Assembly: GCF_028554725.1 (NCBI RefSeq)
Contig: NC_071670.1
Coordinates: 25,414,001-25,478,000, forward strand
Length of the DNA stretch: 64,000 nt
Source: Zeugodacus cucurbitae
Lineage: Eukaryota > Arthropoda > Insecta > Diptera > Tephritidae
Direction of reading: 5' to 3'
The position numbers and the translations under genes are program-made. The notes beneath the pieces are model-generated. The model was not told the origin of the DNA. It saw only the letters and a program-made list of their open reading frames with translations, and ran no database searches. How positions within the stretch are numbered: the stretch's first letter is position 1; each line of letters begins with the position of its first letter. Below, piece by piece: positions 52,781-64,000 of the stretch.

Positions 52781-55473
52781 AGTGTCCGACCGATACTCAT
52801 TTTTTGGTCGAAGCCGATGCCGATTAATCGGCCAGTTGACAAAGTATGCCGATGCCGATTCTTTAATGAACAAATTTATTTAGTACACTAGTATACTAAC
52901 AAAAGAACAATAAAAACAAATAACATTACAAACTAAGTAAAAAATTAGTTCATATGTAAATATGAAGCTGTTTATTAATTTAATTAATATTCAAAACTAA
53001 ATAAATTATTTTTATATTATTTCGATACAATAAAGATTTTCGATCGCAAATGTTCATGCAATCATTGATTCCGTTGATCAACTTTACCACAAATTGAGAA
53101 CGTAAAACTGTTTTATCGACCTTTTTCGACAAATGCGACATGTTTGATAAAGTGTCTGTGCGTTTTGCTTTGTTCAACAAATATTAAAACTGACATTTAA
53201 CTATAGTGAAATTTCTTCCAAAAAACTTTTAATTCGCCTTTGACTCTTTGAGAAATTTCGGTATTTCGAGATGGCTACTTTATATCGCTTTTAAACATCT
53301 TTAATTTATTTTTGTTAGTCTGATTTTGGCTTTTGTCTCTAAAATACCAATTTAAAATATAATTTAGTCCACCATCAGTAATTGTTTTCATGAAAACTTC
53401 CAAATGGTTTATTTCTTCAAAATTTCCGCACCTCACTCATCAACGGATAGATTTCGACCAAAATTTTCAATTTTGCGGATTCAATGATTTCGTAATTAGC
53501 GACATCTATTAGCCGCGGAATGTATTTTTTTCGACTCGGTAAGTGAATTCAATGTGTTCGTAAATTTTATGTTCGATAATGATTAAATGCTTCCGACGTA
53601 AAATTTTTCGATCGAATCGAACCATTTTTCGATCGAAACGTGATTAGGCTGATGAATATATAGATATAAAAAAAAATTATTCGCATTTTCTCAAAACAAG
53701 TTGCTACGTCAGCAATATAGCCTTTTATACTCTCGCAACCTGTTGCACAGAGTATCATAGTTTTGTTCACATAACGGTTGTTTGCGTCACCAAGAAATAA
53801 AAGAGTTAGACATGGGGTTATATATATATATATAAATGATCAGGATGACGAGTGGAGTTGAAATCCGGATGTCTGTCCGTCCGTCTGTCCGTCTGTCCGT
53901 CCGTCCGTCCGTCCGTCCGTGCAAGCTGTAACTTGAGTAAAAATTGAGATATCTTAATGAAACTTGGAAAACATGTTCCCTGGGACCGTGAGAGGGTTGC
54001 TTTCGAAAATGAGCAAAATCGGTCCACTGCCACGCCCACAAAATGGCGAAAACCAAAAACACATAAAGTGTTATAACTAAGCCATAAATAAAGTTATAAT
54101 AGTAAAATTTGGAATAAAGGATCGCACCAGGAAGGGGCATATTTGAATGTAATTTTTTGGGGAAGTGGGCGTGGTCCCGCCCCCAAATTGGTTATTTATA
54201 TATATCCCGCAAACCAATGAAGCTATATAAACCAAACTTTCTGCAGTCTTTTTTTAGCCACTTCTTAATATAGTTCAAAAATAAAAGAAATCGGATAATA
54301 ACCACGCCCACCTCCCATACAAAGGTTAGGTTGAAAATTACTAAAAGTGGGTTAACTCACTAACGAAAAACGTCAGAAACACTAAATTTCACATAAGAAA
54401 TGGCAGATGGAAGCTGCACTCAGATTTTTTTACAAAATGGAAAATGGGCGTGGCGTCGCCCACTTATGGGTCAAAAACCATATCTCAGGAACTACTCGAC
54501 CGATTTCAATGAAACTTGGTTTGTAATAGTTTCCTCACATTCCAATGATATGTTGTGAAAATAGGCCAAATCGCTTCACAACCACGCCTACTTCCTATAT
54601 ACCAGAACTTAGAAGATGATCTGAATCGTTTACTTTGTAATATATAAAGTAAGCACTAGTGAAGATATCGGTGCAAAACTTTGCACAAATACTGTATTTA
54701 TAGTGTGGCAGCCCATTTCTAAAAATCGCCGAAATCGGACCATAGGTTTTCAAGGCCCCATATATCGAACATGAGGACCTCGGTGCTTCTAACCTAATAT
54801 TAGGGTTTCCAACTTTCAATTGATTTTATACAATATATATGACGAATATGTAGGTCAAATTGTGTATTATATAATATTAATTAAGTTAAATAAATAAATT
54901 GCGAGAGTATAAAATGTTCGGTTACACCCGAACTTAGCCCTTACTTGTTTTCTTTAAGGACAGAGTGAAAATTTTTGGGAGGTTCTTTTGCATGCACCAC
55001 ATAATCCAGACCAGCACCAAATGATTATTACCCGTTCCTGAATGATGTTGATTATGGAAAATCATCTCAAGAGAAACTTCTAAAAATAAACTCCCAGTTT
55101 TTTGCCAATAGCAACAAGGGTTTCTATAAGAGTGACATTATGAAATTATCTTCAAAATGTCAACAAGTTATTGAACAAAACTGTTCATATTGGAAATATT
55201 AATAATAAATTTTAAACAAAAATAATGAAGTTCTTTATACTAGGAATGATTGGTTCAGGCAAATATGAATCAAACTGTGTTTTATTAGATGAATAGAATG
55301 ATTAATATTTTAGGCTTTTAAGAAATCAAGAAAGTAAAAAAAAAATATTATGTAAGTGTAATTCAAAAGGAGTAGAAAGAATCTGCCAAATATGACCGAT
55401 GTTGAAGCCATTGCCAATGCTGAATTTTGTGGCCGATGCCGATGCCAAGGTCGATTAATCGGTCGGACTCTAA
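52781..55473. mobile_element. hAT-type non-autonomous element, 8-bp duplication GTTCAAGT
   Basis: The ends GTGTCCGACCGAT and, reversed, AGAGTCCGACCGATTAATCG are inverted; further inward GCCGATGCCGAT repeats near both ends. GTTCAAGT is duplicated at 52773-52780 and 55474-55481. An 8-bp duplication with such ends fits hAT. The interior has no transposase; it holds repeat copy J and AT-rich sequence. Confidence 0.75.
53724..54948 (-). mobile_element. TATACTCTCGCAA repeat, copy J (near full length)
   Basis: It runs in reverse from TTTTATACTCTCGCAACCTG, through a GTCCGTCCGTCCGTCC run at 53875-53920 and all modules, to GCGAGAGTATAAAATGTTCG, the hairpin GTTCGGTTACACCCGAAC and TTACTTG. It closely resembles copy F. 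It is nested in the hAT-type element. Confidence 0.8.
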
Positions 55474-55481
55474 GTTCAAGT

Positions 55482-57236
55482 TAATGGTACAATGGTATTT
55501 CTGCTTACAAAGCATTATTACTTATTTTACTTATTACATATGTTTTACAATAAATTATGCATTTGGTTATGCATCGTAATTACTTAAATGCTGACTAAAG
55601 ATAATGAACTCATAGTTTAATAGGTTATTCAAATTCTTGGAAATACTGTGCAAAGGAAATGGTGTCTTATTACAATTATATTGATTTCCGGTTGTCTGGT
55701 TAATTTCGTTAATAAATTCAGAAATTTTATCAGTTTTACGTTTTGTTGTTGGTTTATTTGTAACTTGTACGCCGATACTAGGCTTTGGCCAGTAAGAATG
55801 CCAACTATACCACTACACTTCCTTCTGTCGGAGACACATGACTTTTGCGTTTTCTGATGACAACTGTACACCTGTCTTAGCAATCCGTTACGACCTCGTT
55901 GCTCCGATGTCTTTATGGGCTGGCACCCAGTAGAATTAAAGCATCATATTCCTCTATGCGGCTTTCCCAACAGCATAGTTGAAATCGTTCCAAGAATTAT
56001 TCCAGCTTCCATATAGTATATATAATGATTTTCGTTATTCTAGTTTTCTTTATGCCGAAGAATTGTGAGTTCTCATTATAAAACTTCAAAGATAAATTGA
56101 GAGAGTAAAGAATGTTAAGTTACACCCGACTTACTGATTATTATATGACTTTCCATATTCAATGGCACATAAAAAAAGGTTACCGGTTTAATTTTTTTTT
56201 ATATAAAACATAATTTCATATTTCGTAAAAATTGCGTTATTTTTCCTTTATTTAATTTCGAACGTTTTGTTCTATTTTCATCTCTTTCGTGAGAAATATT
56301 TAAATATTAATATTTCAACATATTGCAGGTGTTTACCACAATCACAATTTGAAATTCTAATTTCCATTGTTATTCGATGGATGAATGGAAAGGCAAGTGA
56401 ATTTGATTCTATATTTTATTTTTAATTCAAGTTTATTTAGAACAACCTCCTCCAAAAAATCTTATGATATTTCGAAATGTTCCTTTCACGTTTTCTGTTA
56501 CTCTTTCATTACGTTTTCTAAAAATAATGGTATCTTCTTCTGGTGTTATCATTTCTGAGAATATTTCATGTATGAACTTTTGAAAAGTCCGTTGAGCATT
56601 TTTCAGCCAGAAGCAGAGAACTTATATAAATTAGAAGGCGTAAAATCTAAATCAAATCTTTCTGGGTACTGAATTGTAGTTTTCACATGGGGCACTACGT
56701 CACTTCCAAAATAAAAATACACCATGAAATAAGAGAAATGGGAACTAAGCTATAATTAGACACAATAATGTTCTCAAATGATTATTACATTATTAATGTG
56801 TCAATATTTCTTAATACAAATCTTGCCTCAGTTGCAACGCCTCTGTGTATGGTGACATGTAGTTATAACAACTGCGAGTTTGAACGAACGCGGACGAAGC
56901 TACAGGTGATTTCCTTGCTGTTGCAAGGATCGATTGCAGAAAATGCAAAAACGTGTGAAAATGTCTTAAGGGGTCATCACATGTGATGGCTGAAAAAAAA
57001 TTGTATTATAAATTAATTAACATTCGTAACATGTTTAAAATACGGTAGTAAAGTGATTTTCAGATACAGTTTTAAAGATACAACAGTTAAAAGACTGCCC
57101 GTTTTGCTTCTCAAAACTGTGTTTTCAAACTTTCCACCATCGTATCTCAAAAACGGTTTAACCGAATGATTTGAAATTTGTAAGGTATATTCAGCACATG
57201 TAAATGTATGGAGCATTCCATGTACATATATACTTT
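55482..57236. other. spacer with LINE and repeat scraps
   Basis: 55629-55960 (minus) reads DRRKCSGIVGILTGQSLVSA, like the segment after RNase H in I- or R1-type LINEs. 55985-56140 is a diverged end of the TATACTCTCGCAA repeat (copy K: GCTTCCATATAGTATATATA to GTAAGTTACACCCGACTTAC-like). 56450-56640 (minus) has a 58-codon frame LKNAQRTFQKFIHEIF... faintly like Ty3/gypsy RT, unproven. The rest is unassigned. Confidence 0.4.
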
Positions 57237-57438
57237 ATAAACCCAAACGATTACCCACCTCCCGCCCAAGCGACGCGTGGTGCGCATTCCGCAAACGAGC
57301 GGAATTTGCCGAGTCATGAAAGGCAAGAGTTTTTAAGCGTCGAGATCTCAAACTGCTCAGCTACAGAAAGAAAAATTTCAACAGCTAAGATTTAAAATTT
57401 GCAAAAACAAAAGGTTAAAAAACGTTTAATGTTGCTTA

Positions 57439-58158
57439 CGAGGGCTGCTATATACATTTCTGGCCTAGGCAACACTAAATGTTGCCAGGTGCAATCTGAC
57501 ATTTCCATTGGAAAGTTTGACATTTTTTAGCATAATATCACTCAGAACGTTTTGTCATTTCATCGTGAATTGTTTTATTTACAGGGAATTAAAAAATTCA
57601 ATTCGGCCAAAAAATGGAATTAACTCGTGAACATTTTCGTGCGATCATTTTTCAAAACTTTCGACGTGGATTATCGCGACAAGAGTGCATCGATGAACTA
57701 AAATCTTTGTACAGCTATGAAGCACCATCCTATAGCACTTTGAAAAACTGGTACAACGAATTCAATCGTGGCCGAAGCTCGCTCAAAGACGAATTCCGTG
57801 AAGGTCGTTCAAAAACAGCCGTTGTGCCAGAAAACATCGATGCCGTACGTGAACTGATAATGCAAGACCGTCATGTAACATACCTTCAGATAGTGGCATG
57901 CCTATGCATTTCTCCCACCAGCATATATTCGATATTGCATGAACACCTGGCCGTAAAAAGGTTTGTTCTCGTTGGATCCCTCACAATTTGACAATCGCTC
58001 AAAAAAAGGCTCAAAAAAAGTGCTTCGAAAATTGGTTTGAGCGCATGCAAAAGTGTATAAATCTTGATGGAGAATATTTTGAAAAACAATAAAACCATTT
58101 TCGTTGATAAATATTCCTATTTTCAGTATTAGGCCAGAAATATATATAGCAGCCTTCG
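57439..58158 (+). mobile_element. mariner deletion derivative, TA duplication
   Basis: The ends CGAGGGCTGCTATATACATT and, reversed, CGAAGGCTGCTATATATATT are flanked by TA (57437-57438, 58159-58160). 720 bp, against ~1.3 kb for a full element. The insertion lies in the 3' UTR of LINE copy b; copy a shows the empty site. Confidence 0.88.
57614..58092 (+). pseudogene. mariner transposase, N-terminal half fused to C-terminal tail
   Basis: ATG, then MELTREHFRAIIFQNFRRGL, SRQECIDELKSLYSYEAPSY, STLKNWYNEFNRG, VPENIDAVRELIMQDRHVTY: the paired helix-turn-helix DNA-binding region of mariner. One base is missing near 57958, after which the other frame continues VCSRWIPHNLTIAQKKA and jumps to the C-terminal CFENWFERMQKCINLDGEYF and a stop at 58090. 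The whole DDD catalytic core is deleted. Confidence 0.82.
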
Positions 58159-59947
58159 TATTAAGCGAAGACAAAATAGTTTTTTTAATGCTAAAGATCG
58201 AATCAGACAAGTCAAATATGCTGGAATGAGAATTAAAATCATAACATATTTGGCGGAATGGTTTGTTTAACTCAAAATTTGTTCTCGAAGATTTTAAAAG
58301 TAATGGTCTAAACTGCCTAGATGAACGAAATGGGACATTAAACTTTATATCAGACAAAAGGAAAGAGCTACAAACAGAACCATTCAGAAGTTTTGCTAGA
58401 AATATTATACCTAGCATTTTCCTACGACTAGTGAGTGTAGGTAGATTTATAAGTTTTAAACGACTAGTATACGGAGGAAGATTCAATCTTGAATCCCAGT
58501 GTAAGTGACCTAAAGCAAAAAGTAAAAATTATTTTTGAACGGACTCTAACTTATCAGAATGGATATTGTAACTCGGATTCCATACCACAGAACCATACTC
58601 CAATATAGGTCTTACCAATGTTGTAAATAGAGTTTTAGTAATATACGGATCACTAAATTCTTTAGACCAACGTTTAACAAAGCTAAGAACACCTTTAGCT
58701 TTTAAAACAATTGAATTTACATGAGAATTAAAATTAGTTTAGGGTCCATAGTAACTCCTAAATCAACAAAGCTAGATACTTGCTCTAAACTGAAGTTATT
58801 TATTACGTAGGGAGAAGGATCAACAGATCTACGGGAAAAGCACATCGTTTTACATTTTTTAAGATTCAGTGGTATATCATTTATGTGACACCAGGTAACT
58901 AAATAATTTAAGTCCGATTGTAACTCAGTTCTATCATTATAAGAAGTATATGATTTAAAAAGTTTTACATCATCCGCTTATAATAAAATGTTTGAAAACT
59001 TAATTACGGAAGGTATTATCTAGATAGTTTAAGACATCTAATTCAGAAATGATTGGTGCATTAATAACGGTACTCGGACAAGACACATGCTGATATGACA
59101 CATTCATAGGGGAGTTAGAACAATAATTAGACTTAAAGAATTCAGCAAACATATTAGAAATAGTATAATTGTCACATGACATGGTTGAATTATATTTCAT
59201 CGCGGACGGATAATTGGAAATCCTGCGTTTGGAGTTAACGAAACCATAAAAAGATTTTGGATTAGGAATAATATTATTTTTAACTTTATTTATGTAGTTT
59301 TTATAAAATTTTTTGTTAACTACCGCAAACTCTCGACGTAACTTAGAATATTTTAAATAGTCACCAAGCATTCCAGTTTTTTTTATAAAGTTTAAAAGCA
59401 CGAACTTTTCTATTTTTTAGTTTACATAGCTCTTTCGAAAACCACAAATTTTAGTTTTTACTTTGGGTAACAAAACATTTCGGAACAAACCTCTCAAATA
59501 AATTAAAGATAGTTTTATTAAAATGTGAAGCATTAAATTCAATACTACCACTATAATCGGGCCAAGTCAATTTAGAGAGTTCCAGATTAATCTTTTTAAA
59601 TTTAGCTTTCGCAAAGTTGAAACTAAAACAATGGTCCTGTTTATTGTAAACAAGATCGGATTTGATTTCGATATTAATTTCCAAAGCAGGATGATAAAAG
59701 TCCTCAGGCAAAACCAGTGGCGGATCCAGAGACGATTCTTCGGAGGGAAATTGAATTTATCCTTCGATTTGGGTTTCAAACTTATTATTGCGGGAGAAAT
59801 ACAGTACAAATTATGAAACAAAAATTATCAATTCCATTTTTTAGGTAAACAAAGTGGTTATAATCGAAAAGTCAACCATATTCATGCATTATGTACATAG
59901 TGGCTCATTTTATTAATAAACAGAAAAATCCTTTTACATTGCGTGTT

Positions 59948-62147
59948 TCATAACGCAAAACGATGGCTGCCAAGTTTTGCGAATCTTTCGATGACTTCTT
60001 CGGCGGGGATTTCGATGTCATGATGCGTATGAAGCAACGCTAATCCAACTAGTCTTTCTTGAAGCATGGTCGTCCTAAGCCATGTTTTGATGCGGCGAAG
60101 ATAAGAGAAAGAACGTTCAGAGCTCGCGTTTGTTACGGGAAGTGTACAGAATACACGGAGATAGGTGTGGATTGTTGGGAATATGTCGACATCACATTTT
60201 CTTAATGTTTCCAGTGCAGAAGTTGGAATTTCGCTGCCTTCAATTTTTTGTTGCTGCTGCCAGTGACATTGCCAGTAGCTTAATTCACCTTTGAATTTCA
60301 ATTTTTGTACGCTTTTTTCATCATCCAGAAGATTCCCGAATCGTTCTATCAAGCATCCGATGAGATCATCGATTTCGTTTTCTTTTAAAATACTTGCTTT
60401 TTCTGGGAGCAACACACTCAATTGGTAACCATCCAAAACTTCTTTTGAAAAACGAGCTTCCAAATCCTCTTTGATGGTATCCAGCAGAGGTATGTAGACA
60501 GAGACCCTGTAGTAATCTTCGCAAGTTTTCACGTCATAATTTTCGCGTTTCGTTTGTCGACCACATGTTCTCGGTATCTCTTCATCAACATCGAGTTTTT
60601 CCGCCATTTTCTTGGCTTCTGATTAAATCAATCGGAATATTTCATCAACTTTTTCCCTCTTGTTTTCCAACGTGGCAAGCAACGTCCCAATCATTTTTGA
60701 TGCCTTCGCTAAATCAATTGCTTCCTTTTGAAGAACTACGCTGAGCGAATGGGTGAGCGATAGAATGTCGCTGAGACAAAAGAGCCCGACGATAAATTCG
60801 AACTCGCGTAAAGCCGATATGAGAATTGTTGCTTTGCCTGCTGTTTCTCTGTTCTTCCACTCACTGATTTTTGACAGAGCTTCGATGATCAACGGTAACT
60901 TCGCAACAAATTGAAGGACAGCATCGTGCCTCTCTACCCATCTTGTTTCACACAACTGGAAAATTTTTTCACCAAGTATGTTTGCTAATACAGTCACACG
61001 TTTTGGAAATGAGTTCTTGAAGAATTTGTCGACTTCTCATATGGCACTGGCAACGTTTTCGATTAATCGTACTTTCACTGACTTTGAAATACTGTTGTTG
61101 AGTTTGTGCGAGAAACACGGAGTCATGACGAATTTCGTTGACTGCTCCGATATCTGATAGCATGACCGCACATCCATCAGTCCCTATCGAAGCGCATTTC
61201 TCCATTCGGAGATTCATTTTCTTCATGTCTCCAAGAACAATCCCTCCGATGGCAGATCCACTTAGAGACAATTCTTCATCGGTTCGGTAATTTTTTCCAG
61301 CAGTCCTGTAAGCTATTAATCCATATTCATCCTCGCTTTCTTCTGATTCTGTGTCCTCCGCGAGAGTATTCTTCGAAAGTTGACCGAATGCGTCCAAAAA
61401 AGATACAAAGTCTTCTCGTATGCATGCTTCGCCAGAAGAAAAATCGACATATCTGAGTACAACGCTAATCTGTAACGAGAAACATTATTCTTATGTAAAT
61501 TTCTGTTTATTTTCTTGGGAACAACCACTATCCGATAGTTCAGACAATAGACATCAATTATATTATATTTTTACGGAAATTATACTTCTACGCAATAATT
61601 GGCAGGATGAAAGTATTACCTGAGCTTTTCCCGACAGATCTGGAGATTCATCGAAAACAATCGTGTAAAACTCAGCACGAGCCACTCGTTGCAATATTTT
61701 GTCCAGTATCTCTGCCCTGCAGCATTCAATTAGTTGGTTCCGAATCGTTTTAATGGTATAGGTCGCTCTTGAAGATGTGCTCCCAAGGTGATGCTCCAGA
61801 GTTGTGTCACCTGAATCGATTCTGAATCTCAGCAAAGCCCTGAAATTCCCTTCGTTTTGCACGGGCGTTTTATTTTTTCGAATATCTCCGTCATCTCTAT
61901 GCCCACGAAGTGGCATGTTCTGCTTTCCGCAAAAAATTACCGTTTTCACAATGGGAATGAGTCGTTTTTTGTTCTCTTGCGTTTGTGAAAGATGTTTTTC
62001 GTCGAGAAGATTACGGACGCTTCGTTGTGGATTGTGATAGAGTCTCACGAAGTCCTTCCCCGTTGCCATTGTATTCTTATGGTACATATTTTGAGAATGA
62101 ATTTCTAACACACTCTTGATCCCAACCAAATTTTTGAAATCAGTCAA
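59948..62147 (-). pseudogene. hAT transposase (P52rIPK/DUF4371-type) pseudogene with one intron
   Basis: N-terminal part 61620-62147: LTDFKNLVGIKSVLEIHSQN, RALLRFRIDSGDTTLEHHL, EFYTIVFDESPDLSGKAQ, then donor GTAATAC. A 150-bp intron (61470-61619) ends TTACAG, and the frame resumes ISVVLRYVDFSSGEACIRED, CASIGTDGCAVMLSDIG. Near 61045 the frame shifts, with a stop at ~61027, then FPKRVTVLANILGEKIFQLC and ETRWVERHDAVLQFVAKLPL. A TAA interrupts at ~60621 (EIFRLI), then MAEKLDVDEEIPRTCGRQTK and the hAT dimerisation region PVTNASSERSFSYLRRIKTW. Tyr is expected at the TAA (see the duplicate at 62700). Confidence 0.8.
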
Positions 62148-62301
62148 CGGCTGCGTGACAAGTACCCCAAGCGGAGTATTTCCCCGATAACTTCCTTGAT
62201 TTCGATGTGTAAACCATGGACAATATTAGCAGAATAGCCCTTTCCCCACGTCAGATAGTACGAGCCACTCTGCATGAGAATGTACTGTGGCAAAAATAAT
62301 A

Positions 62302-62868
62302 TTTCCAGTGCAGAAGTTGGAATTTCGCTGCCTTCAATTTTTTGTTGCTGCTGCCAGTGACATTGCCAGTAGCTTAATTCACCTTTGAATTTCAATTTTT
62401 GTACGCTTTTTTCATCATCCAGAAGATTCCCGAATCGTTCTATCAAGCATCCGATTAGATCATCGATTTCGTTTTCTTTTAAAATACTTGCTTTTTCTGG
62501 GAGCAACACACTCAATTGGTAACCATCCAAAACTTCTTTTGAAAAACGAGCTTCCAAATCCTCTTTGATGGTATCCAGCAGAGGTATGTAGACAGAGACC
62601 CTGTAGTAATCTTCGCAAGTTTTCACGTCATAATTTTCGCGTTTCGTTTGTCGACCACATGTTCTCGGTATCTCTTCGTCAACATCGAGTTTTTCCGCCA
62701 TTTTCTTGGCTTCTGAATAAATCAATTTTAATATTTCATCAACTTTTTCCCTCTTGTTTTTCAACGTGGCAAGCAACGTCCCAATCATTTTTGATGCCTT
62801 GGCCAAATCAATTGCTTCCTTTTGAAGAACTACGCTGAGCGAATGGGTGAGCGATAGAATGGGTGATA
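62302..62868 (-). repeat. duplicate of the hAT transposase middle region
   Basis: Nearly identical to 60208-60780 (KASKMIGTLLATL, KREKVDEILKLIYSEAKKMA, LDVDEEIPRTCGRQTKRENY, and onward to EGSEIPTSALE). This copy has TAT where the first has the TAA stop. At 62302 it joins LFLPQYILMQSGSYYLTWGK and then the N-terminal part of the transposase, so the order of parts is abnormal. Confidence 0.85.
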
Positions 62869-62899
62869 GATAGAATTAGGGAAATTTGGTCTGCCACTG

Positions 62900-64000
62900 G
62901 GCGATCGGAATCGCTTTTAATATTGCAGTTTGGAAAATTACAATTCATTACGAAAAGTTTAAGTAGAATGAAAATAAAAAATAGTAAACAAAAATAAAAA
63001 TTATGTAAAAGCAAAACAAAAAAAAAAAATAAAAATAATTAAAAACAATAATAAAATAAATGTAATTCGCTAATAATGGATGACCGAAGATCACAACCAA
63101 TATAGTGAGCAGTTTGAGAGGCACTGAAACACTTAAAACGCGAACAGCTGTGAGCAAGAAACGAAAAACACCAAATCAATATGAAAAGTATAAAAGAAGA
63201 ATTTATAACAACAATAAATAATTGAAATGACTCGGCACAAGAATTTATGAAAAATAATTAAAATAGTACTAAAATATAAGTACAACACAGAAGCCAAATA
63301 GCAATATAGCACAAAATACTTAGCTTTAGAATGATTTCTATTTTCGTTTTATGATAAATTTTTACAATTATATAATTTTTTACAATTTATAATGAATTTC
63401 ACAATAGTTGCGATTTCAACAAGAATTTCGATTAAAAAAAAAATGTAATTAAAAATCAACGACGAAGTCTGCGACGATGCTGCCTTATACGATCTCGATA
63501 GCAAAAAGCTGCTTTTTTCTAATGGTTGATCTCTTTTGTTAACGTTATTGTGTAAAAAAGTCCCCAGTGTGATGTCCTCTTGGTGTGCGTTTGTGTGTGT
63601 TGAGGTGTGAAGTTCTCGTGAGAGATTTATGCCTGTGTGTTAATGTGGATGGTAGGTGATGCTTTGGTGAGTACGGTGATGGTGAAGTGTCAGTGATGCG
63701 TATTGGAGCGTGTTAAATGATGTGTGTGTGGTATGTATTGCTGAATGGTATGTGTCCGGGGTAACTAGTAGTGTGGTGTGTGGGAGACGGGGCCGATGCT
63801 CATTTATACATCCTGCGAATATTTAGCCTAGTAGTCGTTGAAGTTGTTGCAACGTGGCAACTACGTTGCTGAGGCCGGTTGAACGGCGGGAATTAGATCG
63901 CGCCTGGCGGTGTCGGGGGGATGATCGCCTAGATTCTGGGATTCATTGGGCAGGTAGCCGCCCGACGACGGATTTGGTAATGCGGTGCAGCAACGTATGA
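62900..64000. other. AT-rich stretch, then a GT-rich region to the window end
   Basis: 62900-63480 is AT-rich with nothing recognised. From 63560 the plus strand becomes rich in GTG/TGTG (GTGTGCGTTTGTGTGTGTTG) and from 63780 G+C is distinctly higher (GCCGGTTGAACGGCGGG, CGCCTGGCGGTGTCGGGGGG). On the minus strand 63780-63990 can be read as NLGDHPPDTARRDLIPAVQP and other short frames; it may be the start of another element's coding region, cut by the window. Not identified. Confidence 0.35.

Larger units (their letters stand above)
57237..59711 (-). mobile_element. non-LTR retrotransposon (same family as 13487-15183), copy b
   Basis: The 3' region 57237-57437 matches 13490-13680 (AACGATTACC..CTCCCGCCCA, GCAAACGAGCGGAATTTGCC). 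C-terminal: NLPPYTSRLKLINLPTLTSR, FNVPFRSSRQFRPLLLKSSR; middle: ISNYPSAMKYNSTMSCDNYT, MFAEFFKSNYCSNSPM; upstream: KINLELSKLTWPDYSGSIEF. The RT palm is deleted near 59010 (YLDNT joined to FRN). It is split by a mariner at 57439 and ends at the hAT at 59715. Confidence 0.75.
59715..62899 (-). mobile_element. hAT element with rearranged transposase
   Basis: CAGTGGCGGATCCAGAG begins at 59715 and, reversed from 62899, CAGTGGCAGACC, resembling hAT ends; the flanking 8-mers (GGCAAAAC and GGCGATCG) do not match, so the two ends may come from different insertions. The interior contains the transposase in order from 62147 to 59948, plus a second copy of its middle part at 62302-62868. Confidence 0.55.

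Noticed and set aside
53870..53925. GTCCGTCC tandem run, considered as a CRISPR-like or telomere-like array
   Set aside because: It is the simple-sequence part present in every long copy of the TATACTCTCGCAA repeat; no spacer structure.
56450..56640. Ty3/gypsy reverse transcriptase fragment (LKNAQRTFQKFIHEIF)
   Set aside because: Only one short motif fits; the following residues do not continue the RT pattern, so it is not listed as a feature of its own.
58263..58508. plus-strand frame starting MFNSKFVLEDFKSNG
   Set aside because: Antisense shadow of the LINE C-terminal coding region (minus-strand NLPPYTSRLKL... frame).
59707..62907. 8-bp target duplication around the hAT at 59715-62899
   Set aside because: The flanking 8-mers are GGCAAAAC and GGCGATCG; only GGC is shared, so a target duplication is not supported.

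Overview
The window is AT-rich eukaryotic DNA from a higher fly. A tephritid fruit fly is the best fit, by inference: the host gene is the single-copy Drosophila-type TMEM132 gene, there is a DD41D mariner of the kind known from Ceratitis, and jockey-, I- and RTE-type retrotransposons abound. There is no bacterial-style gene organisation, no CRISPR array, and I recognised no tRNA or rRNA gene.

Host genes. One gene organises most of the window. On the minus strand I assembled six phase-compatible exons of a TMEM132-family gene (Drosophila detonator, dtn). Exon 1 (signal peptide) is at 39630-39675, followed by exons at 10707-10996, 6568-6816, 5566-6086, 3533-3752 and 384-527. Together they give 490 in-frame codons, and the gene continues past base 1. 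Intron 1 is about 28.6 kb and is almost entirely transposon-derived. Behind its start (41038-41271, minus) is a possible 3' end of a second, unidentified spliced gene. A THAP-domain exon at 26448-26545 (plus) is more likely transposon than host.

Mobile DNA, left to right. Introns 2-5 of dtn (1-10.7 kb) hold Helitron-like ends, copies of a large repeat bounded by TATACTCTCGCAA, a PIF/Harbinger-like element with TTA target duplication and small palindromic elements. Intron 1 holds a hobo/Hermes-like hAT that carries a repeat copy with a LINE inside it (11.3-16.1 kb); a decayed gene of an uncharacterised arthropod transposon family (16.9-17.7 kb); an internally deleted DD41D mariner; pogo-like elements; a piggyBac deletion derivative with TTAA duplication; two elements inserted back to back at TAA; a jockey-type LINE; and an almost full-length I-clade LINE (33.5-38.6 kb). 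Beyond dtn (42-64 kb) lie a second jockey copy, a BEL/Pao-like LTR element with an RTE LINE in its left LTR (47.3-52.6 kb), a hAT-type element with 8-bp duplication containing another repeat copy (52.8-55.5 kb), a LINE carrying a mariner (57.2-59.7 kb), and a rearranged hAT transposase (59.7-62.9 kb).

No enzyme-coding element here looks fully intact. The youngest-looking are the RTE copy (one frameshift in its RT) and the I-clade element (ORF1 open, ORF2 broken by small deletions). Repeated themes are internal deletion derivatives, nested insertions with readable target duplications, and a repeat family whose copies are themselves built of degenerate 250-280 bp modules. Clade and family names come from motif recognition by eye, without database searches.
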